Below, in pieces: positions 47,100 through 58,116 of a stretch of DNA of 64,000 nucleotides (position 1 is the first letter of the stretch; each line of letters opens with the position of its first letter). Below the pieces are notes generated by a model. The model had not been told where the DNA came from, did no database searches, and worked only from the letters and a program-made list of their open reading frames with translations. This DNA is from Whalleya microplaca (lineage: Eukaryota; Ascomycota; Sordariomycetes; Xylariales; Xylariaceae). The stretch is taken from assembly GCA_022497155.1 (NCBI GenBank), contig MU385729.1:124001-188000 (forward strand). Direction: 5' to 3'. The position numbers and the translations under genes were made by a program.

Positions 47100-48922
47100 A
47101 TGTCGCGACGGCCACCGAACCCTGCTGCTGAAAGGGCAGCCCAGAACCAGCAAACCATCAAGAGCCTCCTGAAGTTAGACACGAACAAGATATGCGCCGA
47201 CTGCAAGCGCAACAAACGTGAGTATCTCCTTCGCAGAGAGGTCTAATAATTCCGGCATTGTACTTATTCATCCTTTGGGCAGACCCGCGTTGGGCAAGTT
47301 GGAATCTAGGTGTCTTTATCTGCATTCGCTGCTCAGGAATCCACCGAGGAATGGGAACACACATATCGAGAGTGAAATCGGTTGACCTCGACTCGTGGAC
47401 GGACGAACAACTACAGAGCATATTGAGTTGGGGCAATGCGCGCGCCAACAAGTACTGGGAATCCAAGCTGGCCCCCGGCCATGCTCCCTCCGAGGCCAAG
47501 ATCGAGAACTTCATCAGAACCAAATACGAACTCAAACGATGGGTGATGGACGGGCCGATGCCAGATCCTGCCACTCTAGATGTTGAGGGCGACGACGATG
47601 TTCCGCTGAGCATTGTGAAGGAGAAGCAGACTATTGACAGAAAGGTGTCGACCCGAAAGACCTCTACTGGACAGCCCGTCGCACCACCACCACGGAGCGC
47701 ACCACAAGCAGATCTTATTGGAGGCGACGATATTCCCCCAAGAGCAAGCACTGCTGGTCCAGCTTCATCACAAGTGCCTCCCAAGTCTGCTCCAGCGCCG
47801 CCCAAAGCCGTGAACACCAAGGACTCCCTCCTAGGATTAGATTTCCTTGGCGAAACACCCGCAGCTCCTCCGCGCCCCGCAAGCACTACTGGTACAGGTG
47901 GTATGGGTGGTCAGTCGAGGCCTGACCTCAAGCAATCTATTTTGTCCCTATATGCTTCAGCCCCACGACCACAGGCCCAACCACAACATTCAGCGCACGC
48001 TTCGCATGCTTCCTCTGGGTCCTTCGGGGGATTTGGAGGCATGCAATCTCCCTTGCAGTCTCCCACGACGGGTGGACACCAGCCTAAGAAGTCAACTGGC
48101 GGCGGGTTAGACGATGCGTTCTCTGGCTTGAGCTTTGGGAATACGGCAACGCCCAAGAGTCCCCAGAATGACGCTTTTGCGAGTTTGGCGAACCTATCCA
48201 GCAACCGTTCTACTCCCCAGCCCAAGACCTCCTCGGCATTCTCCAGTCTCAGCGGCGGCAGCTTTTTCGATCCCAAGCCTGCCCAACCACCACCACCACC
48301 ACCACCACCACAACCCCAGTCCAAGCCCTCAATGTCAACAACTGATAGCTTCGGTTCCTTCGGCGCGCCTACTACCTCCCACAAACCGGCGCAGTCTTCC
48401 TCGGCGGCATTGGGAGATCTCTTCGACTGGTCTACCTCTGCCCCCCAGCCGGCCGCCGCACCGGCTCCTCCCAAGCCAGCTCCGGTCCCTTCGTTAGCCA
48501 ACGACTCCGTCTTCAACCTCTCTGCAAACCCGCCCAAGCCCGCACCGCCTCCCGCGCAGCCTGCGGCGAGCTCTCTGGCCTCGATGAATACCGCTGCCTT
48601 CGGCAATTCGGATGTATGGGGGAACGCGTGGGCCAAACCCGACCCTGCTCCCGCCTCCGCACCAAAGAGCCCGCTCGCGGCTAAATCGCCCGCGCTCGGC
48701 GGCGGCGGCGGCGCCTTCGGGCCCTGGGGTAGCACCGGGGGCTCTTTTGCTCATCAGAGCATAGTGCCAGGCGCGTCCGGCGGCTTCTCGCCTACGCCGA
48801 AGGTCGCCGCTGATGAGGAATTCGGGGGTTGGGCTAGCAGCACAGGTGGTAACAGCGGTGGCGGTGGGGGAGCGAAGCCCGTGGTTGGGAATGATGATCT
48901 ATTTTCCAATGTCTGGCAGTGA
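47100..48922 (+). CDS. AGE2: ArfGAP-domain protein (Age2/SMAP type)
   Basis: Two exons, 47100-47217 and 47283-48922, give 585 residues. The ArfGAP zinc finger spans the intron: CADCKRNK joins HPRWASWNLGVFICIRC (CxxC-x16-CxxC). The arginine finger follows in SGIHRGMGTHISRVKSVDLD. This domain (about 14-135) stimulates GTP hydrolysis by Arf proteins in Golgi and endosome traffic. The remaining 430 residues are low-complexity Pro, Ala, Ser and Gly with a poly-Pro run (about 48289-48313) and repeated FGG/FGNxD/FSNVW elements. These resemble clathrin-adaptor or coat-binding motifs. The assignment to Age2 rather than another small ArfGAP rests on the N-terminal position of the domain. Confidence 0.88.
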
Positions 48923-49692
48923 AATGGCTGCCGAGCATTTCGGTAATTAGCTGGGTCAACTAGACAGATGCGGCCTGCTGGGTGGGTGTTGTTGGCTGTG
49001 TGGAAGCGGGCGGCTACGGATAGGGGATAGGTGTAGCTGTGTGTGTGTGTGTGTGTGTATGTGTGCCCAATTGCGGCGGGCGTCTGGTAGTGTCATGTAT
49101 TGCCCTGGCCAGAACCTGACCATGTCAAAATTGGAATAACGTATAAGATTAAGATATAAGAACGAATTAAGAAAGTGTGTCGATTGAGTAGTGGTATAAG
49201 TAACTTATGTCTCAATTTTTGTTTTTTTTGTGTCTGAGTAGACAGAACAGACCAAACCAATGAATGCCGTTAACGCCTATGCTATGCTATCAAAGTAATT
49301 GCTAACCCTAACTTGTTCATGCTTCGTCTTCCTCTTCTTACGGATGTACATACGTATTGGCCTATGAAGGCAAAAGCAGTCCAACCTCGCTAGCCCTATT
49401 TATACCTTGCGTGACCCGCGACTCTGCTGGCCTGGACAATTGTACGTGTTCGCCACTACGTACTTCTTCCACATATGACCGCCTATAAGCCGCTTGATAA
49501 TCCAAATCCCTGGCGAAACGAACACCTCTATCCCCTCATTTCGCTTCGCTTCGGAGGCGGCCAGAAATCCACATTGGTACAGCTCGACTAGCCCAGTCTC
49601 TTCTCTTCCCTTCCCTTCCCTTCTCTTCTCAATTGACAATAGCGCCACCCTCGCCTAACATATTCGTATGTATAGATAGGCTTCCCGACGAC
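48923..49692. other. Intergenic, convergent 3' ends of ArfGAP and SFT1
   Basis: About 0.77 kb with a GT microsatellite (about 49039-49058) and a CCCTT/TCTTC-rich tract (about 49600-49630). The 82-codon frame at 49400-49648 is not supported. Confidence 0.6.
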
Positions 49693-50054
49693 CTAGAAGA
49701 AGAGCTTCAGGAGGTAGTACAGCACCAGGAAGGCGCCGACGATGATGCCCGACAGCTTCAGGATGGCGACCTTGTTCCCCGACGCGGCCATGCGGCCCAG
49801 GCGGCCGGCGGAGCCTTTCAGTTGCGAGGACATGGAGGAGAAGGTGTCGTTCTGTATTGAGCGGACTCGTGGTTAGCTAGTCACTTGTTTAAGAAAAGGC
49901 TCTGGGGGTTTTTTTGTACAGTGTTGTCGATTACATCCTGTGCCCGGGCGTTGTCGTAGATATCCACCGTCACGCCGCGCAGCGACGACACCTTTGCTGA
50001 CAGCTCCTCCAGGCGCGCATTGTTCTGGCGCTCGCGCTCGTAGGCCTCGGACAT
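49693..50054 (-). CDS. SFT1: Sft1-like Golgi Qc-SNARE
   Basis: A short gene of two exons read from 50054: 50054-49920 and 49851-49693, giving 97 residues. It starts MSEAYERERQNNARLEELSA. The SNARE heptad region runs from about residue 12 to 68 (LEELSAKVSSLRGVTVDIYD ... SSMSSQLKGSAGRLGRMA), and the C-terminus is a single tail anchor (ILKLSGIIVGAFLVLYYLL). Size and layout match yeast Sft1, a v-SNARE of intra-Golgi retrograde transport, and the related Bet1. The donor GTACAA was preferred over an earlier GTAATC because it keeps VIDNTNDTF, the usual spacing of heptads in this family. Confidence 0.88.
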
Positions 50055-51211
50055 TTCGAAGATTCTTAATGTATTCGCGTGAGTCTGATAGGATGGAGTT
50101 GGGCAAAAGAGATTCGTTTTTGCGCTGTCAAGCTCGAACCGTAGGAGGGTGGATGTTTGGAAACGGTTTCAATTGCTGGGGGGACACCTATCGCAGACAG
50201 CGTCGCAACCGATAAGGTAGGTATTGAGTTATCGCAAGGTGTCCAGTCTCCGTTCCGTAAGCGTCGGTGTCTTATTATTAACAGGCTGCTTTTTGCTGCG
50301 TGCTGGCTGGTGCTGGTTGTGATTGTCGTCTTTGTTTCCCCCAACGGGTCTGAAACTATCGTATGCTTTTGCCCAAGTTCGGCTTCAGCGGCATCAAGGT
50401 GTCCGTGACGGGAAAAAAGGAGGCTACGCATGAACAAGCATGACGCGTGTGGCTAGTGGCAGAACGATCTACATACCTCCACACACCTAGCTGTGCCACC
50501 GACGCCACACTTGTGGCGCAGCAGCCCAGTAAACAACCAGGAAACGTATGTAGTAAGGGGGCACGGACCTGCACAGCTGTGCCAGGATTAGTCGTCAATG
50601 GATTTGGGATGGATGTTTTATTCGGTGCTTGGCAACAGGCTGGCCCCCCTCCCCCCCCTCTGACTTCATTGAGGCCTATGGGAAAGTCTGGAGCTCATGT
50701 CTCTTTCAGGGTTTGTCCCGCACCGCACCGCACCCGCAAGTGTGGCAGAGCTCTCTCAGCTGACGACGATTATTATTTTCGACTTGGATCTTATAAGAAC
50801 TGCCAGCTGTGCAGTTAGGTAACTGTTTGCCGCCTTCCGAGCTGTAGTAGCAGCACAACTTCGAAGTCAGAATTCTTTATTCTCATCTCATCTACATACA
50901 CTACATAGTCTCTGAGTGAGCTACTACTCGTACTTATTTATAAGTAGTTCAAGTTGGTGACCTCGACCCCCGCAGTAGCACTACCTTAGTACTTATAGTA
51001 CTTATTACGAGTCGCCGCGATAACTACCAACCTTGGTAGACAGACAGGCTACATACCTTACCTTACTCACACACCACCCCCACATTGTGTTTAACTTCCA
51101 AGGTTTCTGGTTTCCTCTTTGCGACACAGTCTCTTGGGCATTCTTCGAACTCAATTCCATCTTTCCCACTTCGCCTCCTACCTTGAGTAATCAAGGGCCA
51201 TCTCTCTCACC
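50055..51211. other. Intergenic, divergent promoters of SFT1 and YSC84
   Basis: About 1.15 kb. Contains only short chance frames. The 300 bases before YSC84 are pyrimidine-rich with CTACATAC words. Confidence 0.6.
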
Positions 51212-52742
51212 ATGGGCATCAATAACCCTCTTCCCTCCTCTTTGGCGTGTAAGTACCTACCTAATCCACCAGCTAGCAGCTAAAAAACAGAGCACTGGCG
51301 CTGTCACTGTCGCTGTCGCTGTCGCGCAAACGCCACCCGCGCAATTGATCACTCACTCACTAACCACCTGTACAAACAGCCGAGTGCAAGAAATGTGGCA
51401 AGATCCTGACCTCGTTCATCGACCCTCGTCAAGCCTTCGGTCCTGACAAGATCATACCCCCTTCGATTCTAGCCGAGGCAAAAGTGAGCGCATTCCCGCG
51501 AAGTTCCGGGGTTGGATCTACGAGCGAGCGAGCGTGGCTATGCTCTCTGCTCCATGCTCTGTGCTCGTCTGTTTGTGTGCAATAGCAAGGAGCTGACTAA
51601 TAATAACATAGGGCCTTGCGATCCTCACTGTCATAAAAGCCGGTTTCCTCGGTTCTGCGCGATTCGGCTCGGGTCTGGTTGTCGCACGTCTCCCCGATGG
51701 CTCGTGGTCTGCCCCGTCTGCGATAATGACCGCAGGCGGAGGATTCGGTGGCCAGATCGGATTCGAACTGACAGACTTCGTATTCATATTGAACGACTCG
51801 CACGCCGTGAAGACATTCTCGCAACAGGGCTCCATTACTCTAGGCGGAAATGTGTCGATTGCGGCAGGACCGGTGGGTCGTAATGCGGAAGCCGCGGGTG
51901 CTGCGAGCTTGAAGAGTGTGGCTGGCATATTCAGCTATAGCAAGACGAAGGGATTGTTTGCTGGTGTATCATTGGAAGGCTCGGCGATTGTGGAACGGAG
52001 AGACGCGAACGAGAAACTGTATGGCCAGCGCCTGACCGCAGCACAGCTCCTCACAGGCTCCATGAGACCACCCCCACAAGCTGCGCCGTTGATGACGGTT
52101 CTCAACTCGAGGGTATTCGCTGGACAGCGCCATGGGACCATGGAAGACAATATGTACAATGATGTCCCGGTGTACGACGACCGCCACGACGACGTGGTAT
52201 GGAACGGCCAGCGCGGAAGCGCATATGGCGAGCCTAACAACCACAACAACCACAACAATGACTTTGCCCGGCCACCGCAACGCGCGAGCACCTGGCAAGA
52301 CGACATCTACGACCGGCCTACCGGTGGCGGCATTAACAGGGCCAGCACGATAGGTCACCAAGACGATGACTACGTGTACCGCGACCGGCCATCGCCGGCG
52401 ACAGACGGTGGCTTCCCACAGGAGAAGAAGTCCGGGCCCGGCCGACCCGCCGCCCCAAAACCGAACTTCGCGAGTAAGCAAGCGATGATGAAGAAGAACG
52501 AGGCGGTGGCGCTGTTCAACTTCGAGGCGGACCAGCCGGGTGACTTGGGGTTCAAGAAGGGTGAGGTTATCACGGTGCTGAAGAAGACGGAGAGTGATAA
52601 TGACTGGTGGTAAGTCTATCTATATTCCCACTGGTTGGGACATATACGGAAGCTGGACATATTGCTAACTGATTATAGGACGGGTATGATTGGTACGAGA
52701 CACGGCATATTCCCAAGCAATTATGTCAAGATGAAGGAATAG
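51212..52742 (+). CDS. YSC84: Ysc84/Lsb3-type SYLF and SH3 domain protein
   Basis: Four exons, 51212-51248, 51380-51483, 51612-52609 and 52679-52742, give 400 residues. The N-terminal SYLF (Ysc84-homology) domain runs to about residue 220: SECKKCGKILTSFIDP, LAILTVIKAGFLGSARFGSG and MTAGGGFGGQIGFELTDFVF are diagnostic. A polar linker follows, then a C-terminal SH3 domain (ALFNFEADQPGDLGFKKGE ... NDWWTGMIGTRHGIFPSNYV). Yeast Ysc84 and Lsb3 bind Las17 and bundle actin at endocytic patches; the SYLF domain binds phosphoinositides. The final intron splits the SH3 Trp-Trp codon and all phases close. The first intron carries GTCGCT hexamers near 51303-51325. Confidence 0.95.
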
Positions 52743-53441
52743 GAGGCATAGTGTTTCACCGGAATTGCTATTCATTTCAGGGTATGTTCTGGAACGGTTG
52801 GACAGACATGATGGTCGGACGCCACGGAGGAGGCGAGGAGGATGACTGAACGAAAGGCAATTGCGAGATTGTTTCTCAATTGCCCCAAAGATACCTGCCC
52901 TGTTCTTCTTCACAAATGGCCTAGATCAATTCTCCCATACCACTTTGATTTTCCCCAACCCCATCAGGAGTCCTAGGCGTTTCATTGGCAAATGTACTAA
53001 ATACAAGTCTGGCTCGATAGCAATGTGGAAATGATGATGATGAATTAGTGAGCTGAATGAACATGTGATCTGTGCTTCCTGGAAGGAAGTGTTATTTCTG
53101 GCTGGAAGCCTAAAGAGCATTGACTATGAAATGGATGAAATGGACTCATTGCGAATTGATCAGATATTGTAAGCCACTGACTTTTTTTGTGATACATCAT
53201 GATAGCTTCACTGCTCTGAGTTGGTTGCCGGTTTGACTGTTCATGCATAGACCCACTTCAGTTCATCCCATCTTATCAGCCACGTGTGTGACACATGTCA
53301 TCTGAGACCCTATCAGCACCTTATAATGCGAAGATCATCGTTTAGAGTTTCCTCTCATCCAATCTTACGAGGGTCTCATTGACTAGAGACTCTAATCATA
53401 AGGTTGTTTCATGAGTCTCTCAATTACAGGACTCATAAATC
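52743..53441. other. Intergenic, convergent 3' ends of YSC84 and bioDA
   Basis: About 0.7 kb. No gene, repeat or RNA was recognised; only 3' flanks. Confidence 0.6.
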
Positions 53442-56196
53442 TCAAGATAATACAGCTTGCTGCACCAGATCTGCTATCTTAACCACATCGTCCCTCGTCG
53501 TCTTCTGGCTTCCCATGATGTACAGCACGTTCCCCAAGACACGACTATGGACATTCCACTCCCTCTCCTTACTCCCAGCATACAGGCGTTCTTGGAGCCG
53601 CACAGCCGCGTTGCTCTTATAGCCAACGCCGTCAGGGGCGCTCATATGAATCGCGAGGATACTGCCGAGGGCCCAGACCCCCGCGACCTGCGCCGTCTGC
53701 TCCGAGATCCAGTGCACCAGGTCGCGCGGCCAGATCGACCAGACATCGTCAGGCTGTTGTTGCCCCGCCGCACCAGACCCAGAAGACCAGCCCTGGTGGT
53801 GCTTCGCCCAGTCCCACTCCCCGCCCGCGTCCATGGCCCGCAGCTGCCGCGTCGCCTCGAGCGCGACCTGGCAGCCGAGGGCGTGCGCCGTGTAGCTGTG
53901 GCCGTGGAGCAGCGCGTCGGCCTTGTCGTCGCTGGCGAACGCGTCGAAGACGCTCTCGGATGCCAGGGTGGTACATAGGGGGACCAAACCGCCCGTGAGC
54001 AGCTTCGCGTGCACGGAGATGTCCGGCGAGACGCCGAGGAAGGAGGAGGCCGTGAACCGCCCCAGCCGGTAGAGGCCCGTGAATACCTCGTCGAAGATGA
54101 TCGGGAGTCCGGTCCAGTGTGCCGGGTCCGGGTTCGAGGGCTGGGGTTGGGGGGAGGCGCTGAAGAGGTGCGGGGAGCGCCGGATTACGGTTACGAGTGC
54201 TCGCTGGAAAAGGGGATCGCTGCGTTTCGATTAGTCTTGACAAGCTTCGGAGGGAACACTAGAAGTAAGGGGCTTACACCAACAACATCCCCCCAGCCCC
54301 TATGACCACCGGCTCCATAAGCAGGGCCCCGAATTTCCGCCCCTTTTCCAGATGGTGTGACAAGACTCCCTCAATGTGAGCCTCGTATACCTTATGCTCA
54401 TCTCTTGATTCTCGGGCATCGATATCAAACACATCAGACAAAGCCTCAAACGCCTGCCCCTCCCCCAGCTCAGCTCTCAGCTCCCCGGGTACATCCACCC
54501 GCCACAGCCCGCGCACACACTTGACGCTCGGGTAGTCCAACCAGACGCCCTTGCCCTTGTACCACTCGACCTTCTCGTTAAACGGGCTGGGCTCCGCGCA
54601 ATCCATCGCGCCCATGGTATCCCCATGGTACCCGCCCCTGAGACCGATAATCCCGATCTCCTCATCCCCAGCCGCGGCCCACCCGTACCGGACCCGCGCG
54701 GCGCGCAGTCCCATCTTCACCGCGACCTCGACGCCGGTGCTCCCGTTGTCGGAGAAGAACACGCGCGTGAGCCGGGAGGAGGGGGAGGAGGAGGAGGGGG
54801 AGGACATGCCCGCCAGAAGCGTCTCCGCGAGCGCGAGCGCGGGCTCGTGGATCGCGCCCGCGAACATCACGTGGCCGTAGCGCCCGGCTGCGTAGGCTGC
54901 GGCTAGGGTGAGTGAGGGGTTGCCGTGCCCGAGGCCTTGGGTCCACCAGGAGGCGGAGCCGCTGTTGGGGAGGTTGAGTTAGTGATGTTTCTTTACGCTT
55001 AACTCTTGAGGCAAGTAAATGGTGCAAGTCTGAATACGTACTCGAAGGAAGGCTGTAGAAGAGACTCGTTGCTATCAACTACGCCACTTTTAGTCCCGGG
55101 CTTGAGAGTCTGGAAGAAGTCCCCTCTGGCACTGTCGATGGCGACTATAGAGTCCTTCGAGAGCAGCTTCTGCTGGGTGAAGGGATACCATATCTTCTTA
55201 TACGCCTCATCAGACAGGGACTCCAGCCTCTCAATGCGAGCCGCATGTCGACGGTCCAAGTGATCAAGGACCCTCCGAGTCTTCTTGCTCCCGCTAACCT
55301 CCTCATAATACCTCTCCATCCTCATCGCATCCCCCTCCATCTTCATCGCATCCGCCTCCCCATCTCTACGCACCCTGGACGGCGGCCTCGACAGCGCGAC
55401 GACCGGGACGTCCAGCTTCGCGAAGTAGTCCCCCAGGTACTGCGCGTTGTCGTGCTCGCGGTGCCGGAACACCAGGACCGTCTCGACGTCGTAGCCCCGC
55501 AGCCGCAGCGACTCGAAGGCCGCGATCGTCAGCGAGATGCCCCCGAGCTTCGAGTCCGCGACGAGAACTACGGGGCAGCGAAGGGCCATGAACAGGTCCG
55601 CTTGCGTCGTCCCCGACGGTCCGGGGGAGTGCACGCCCCCTGCCGTCTCGACGAATACCCACCCCGGGCCGCGGGCGGCGAGATTGGATGCGTAGTCGTA
55701 TATCTTGGCCAGAAGCGTCCCGTCTGACGGCACGGACTTTGAGACTATGTGTTGAGTTATGTAAATCGAGATATTAAGGACGGGGCCTTACCTTTCCTTT
55801 GGCGGCGGCATGTGGGCTTATTGCCTGGTCGTATTGCAACAAGGTCTTTTGAGCCACGCCCGGTGCATACTTTGCGATATGTCTAAATCATATCAACATG
55901 CATCGCACAGTTACGCCATATATACATGCGTCTTCTTTTTATTGAAACGGGTTAGCGCTATAATTTTATCGGTATATAATAAGGGGGGCATCGCATTCTC
56001 ACTAACACCGGTCGTCAGCTTCATCTTGCGGCCCGGTTGACACGGGTTTAAGGAACGCTGTCTGCTCGCCCTGCCACAAGCTCCTGGCCGCTCTACAGAG
56101 TATTGTCGTGAAGACGGTTTTGCCAACATCGGTATTAGCTCCGTATACCTGGAATACTCGGAGTGACCGCCAGAGCAGAGGAGGCGCTGGCGCCAT
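53442..56196 (-). CDS. bioDA: Bifunctional dethiobiotin synthetase/DAPA aminotransferase
   Basis: Five exons read from 56196: 56196-56009, 55882-55792, 55736-55042, 54961-54278 and 54219-53442, giving 811 residues. The N-terminal third is dethiobiotin synthetase, with P-loop GANTDVGKT (about 20-28), KPVSTG and the segment VFVETAGGVHSPGPSGTTQ. The C-terminal two thirds is a class III PLP aminotransferase: WYPFTQQ, DGSASWWTQGLGHGNP, SDNGSTGVEVAVKMGLRAAR, GYHGDTMGAMD, IIFDEVFTGLYRLG and the PLP lysine in HAKLLTGGLVP. It converts KAPA to DAPA using S-adenosylmethionine, then DAPA to dethiobiotin with ATP and CO2. The fusion is usual in filamentous fungi and plants, whereas yeast has separate BIO3 and BIO4. 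The gene diverges from the KAPA synthase gene across 293 bp. Confidence 0.95.
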
Positions 56197-56489
56197 CACC
56201 TTACTTCGAACACGTCCTCCTAAATTTTAAAAATATAACAGAGAATATTGAACGTATATTGGCACAAACACTTCTCGGTTGTTATAAGGACCAGTCTAGA
56301 TGCGTCAATTGTTTTTACCCTAGATCGAGATCGGTAAAAGATCGATTATATGCACCCCACCAGCCTACGTGCGTAGCTGCAGTAGCACCGGTCCGGTAGT
56401 CCTCAACACGTACCATTGGTTTCCCATTAAACCAGGGTTGAAGAGCTCAACATGTTACATTGACCTTGACACCCCCCCTTAAGTTTGCG
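56197..56489. promoter_or_regulatory. Bidirectional promoter of bioDA and bioF
   Basis: Only 293 bases separate the two divergent start codons, so both promoters must share this stretch. It contains AT-rich TTTTAAAAATATAA near 56223 and ACCATTGGTTTCCC near 56411 (ATTGG is a reversed CCAAT). Joint control of the two genes is an inference from geometry. Confidence 0.6.
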
Positions 56490-58047
56490 ATGTCAGAAGA
56501 AGTTGGAAAAGACGGTTCAAACCCCCGTGGAAAGCTAGAAGCAACCTTGGGGGCCCTCCTAGCACGGCGTAAATCTCGCAATAAACTCAGGAGCTTGAGC
56601 GCTACTTTTCCGGGCTGCGTCGACTTCTCATCAAATGGGTACCTCTCCCTGTCAACAAACCCCGAGATCCAGAAGACGCTCCTAGCTCGTCTGGAGGCCG
56701 AGGTCGCAGCCTCAGCCTCAGCTTCCAAGATCGACAATCGCAGTAATGATGCCCCACGCTCGTCGATTCTCGGATCTGGGGGTTCCCGTCTGCTCGATGG
56801 CAACTCACCGTTCGCCGAGGCACTGGAGGCGAAGATCGCGGCTTTCCACGGCGCGGAGGCGGGCCTGTTGTTCACGTCCGCCTTCGATGCGAATGTTGGG
56901 CTGCTCTCCTGTGTCCCGCAGCCCGGCGATGTGATCCTCTATGATGAGTTGATCCATGCGAGTGTGCATGACGGCATGCGCCAGAGCCGGGCTGCGAAGA
57001 AGGTTCCGTTCGCACATGCTTCTGTGGCAGAAAGTGCCCGCCGGCGTGGTGTTGCCGGCCAGCCGGAGAACGCAAGCAACGTTAAGGGGCTTGGTGAAGT
57101 TCTGGAGCAACTGTTGATAGACGAGGGAAATCGAGATGTTAGACAGGGTAAAGCGAATGTCTTCATATGTATAGAGGGCTTGTACAGTATGGATGGGGAT
57201 ATCCCGGCTTTAAAAGAGGTTGTCGAGACTGTTGATCAATATTTACCACTGGGGAATGGATACATCATAGTCGATGAAGTACACTCCGTGGGTATATTTG
57301 GTGATCAGGGACGTGGCCTAGTCTGCGAGCTAGGTCTAGAACATCGTATATGGGCCAGAATCCTCGGCTTCGGGAAAGCGATGGGTTGTGCAGGAGGTAG
57401 GTTTTGTTATTCTACTTCAGCACTCATTTTCTACTCACGTAACTCTGAAGTCAATCCGTGTCAAAAAAAAGCTGTACGCTGACATAGTTGTGCTAGGAAT
57501 TGTTCTCTGCTCCCCCACCACTAGAGCCTATCTGATCAATTACGCTCGAAGCCTTATTTACACGACATCTATGACCTTTACCTCGTTGGCTAGTATAGAT
57601 GTTGTCTACGATTATCTTATCAGTGGCCAATCGAAGCCACTGCGGCAGCAGTTGGACAAGCTTATCCAAGACACACATAGGCGGCTGCAGGACCTCAACG
57701 GTCGACAACGGCCGCCCCAGCATATCTTGCATGTTCAGAAGACTATCTCAAAATCACCTGTTATCCCGATCTTTACTGCAAGTCCCCGCAATCTCGCAGA
57801 ATATTGCCAGCGATGCGGCTTCATGGTACGGCCTATCGTGGCTCCAACAGTTCCTGCTGGCACTGAAAGAGTGCGGATTTGCTTGCATGCTGGCAACACG
57901 ATTGAGCAAGTTGAGGGCCTATGTAGGGCGGTTGAGATATGGGTACGGGGCGAAATTGCTACGGAAGAGCTGCAGAGGAGTAAGCAGCATCACGAGAAAG
58001 GGGCACATATTCGAAATGTGCGCAGGCTAGATAAGCCGCAACTGTAG
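56490..58047 (+). CDS. bioF: 8-amino-7-oxononanoate (KAPA) synthase
   Basis: Two exons, 56490-57396 and 57497-58047, give 485 residues; the intron has a GTAGGT donor and a TGCTAG acceptor. This is an alpha-oxoamine synthase of PLP fold type I: GSGGSRLLDGN, GLLFTSAFDANVGLLSCV, DELIHASVHDGMRQSRA, FICIEGLYSMDGD, IIVDEVHSVGIFG and the PLP lysine in GFGKAMGCAGG. It joins a pimeloyl thioester with alanine to give KAPA, the first committed step of fungal biotin synthesis. In Aspergillus this enzyme is peroxisomal. Here the C-terminus is KPQL, which is only a weak relative of the PTS1 signal SKL. The ATG used is the first one after a T-rich leader. Confidence 0.93.
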
Positions 58048-58116
58048 CATATCAGTATTGAATAAGAACTCTCAGGACTGGAATGTGCGGCTTGAGAAGA
58101 TATGGCAAGTTTCTAT

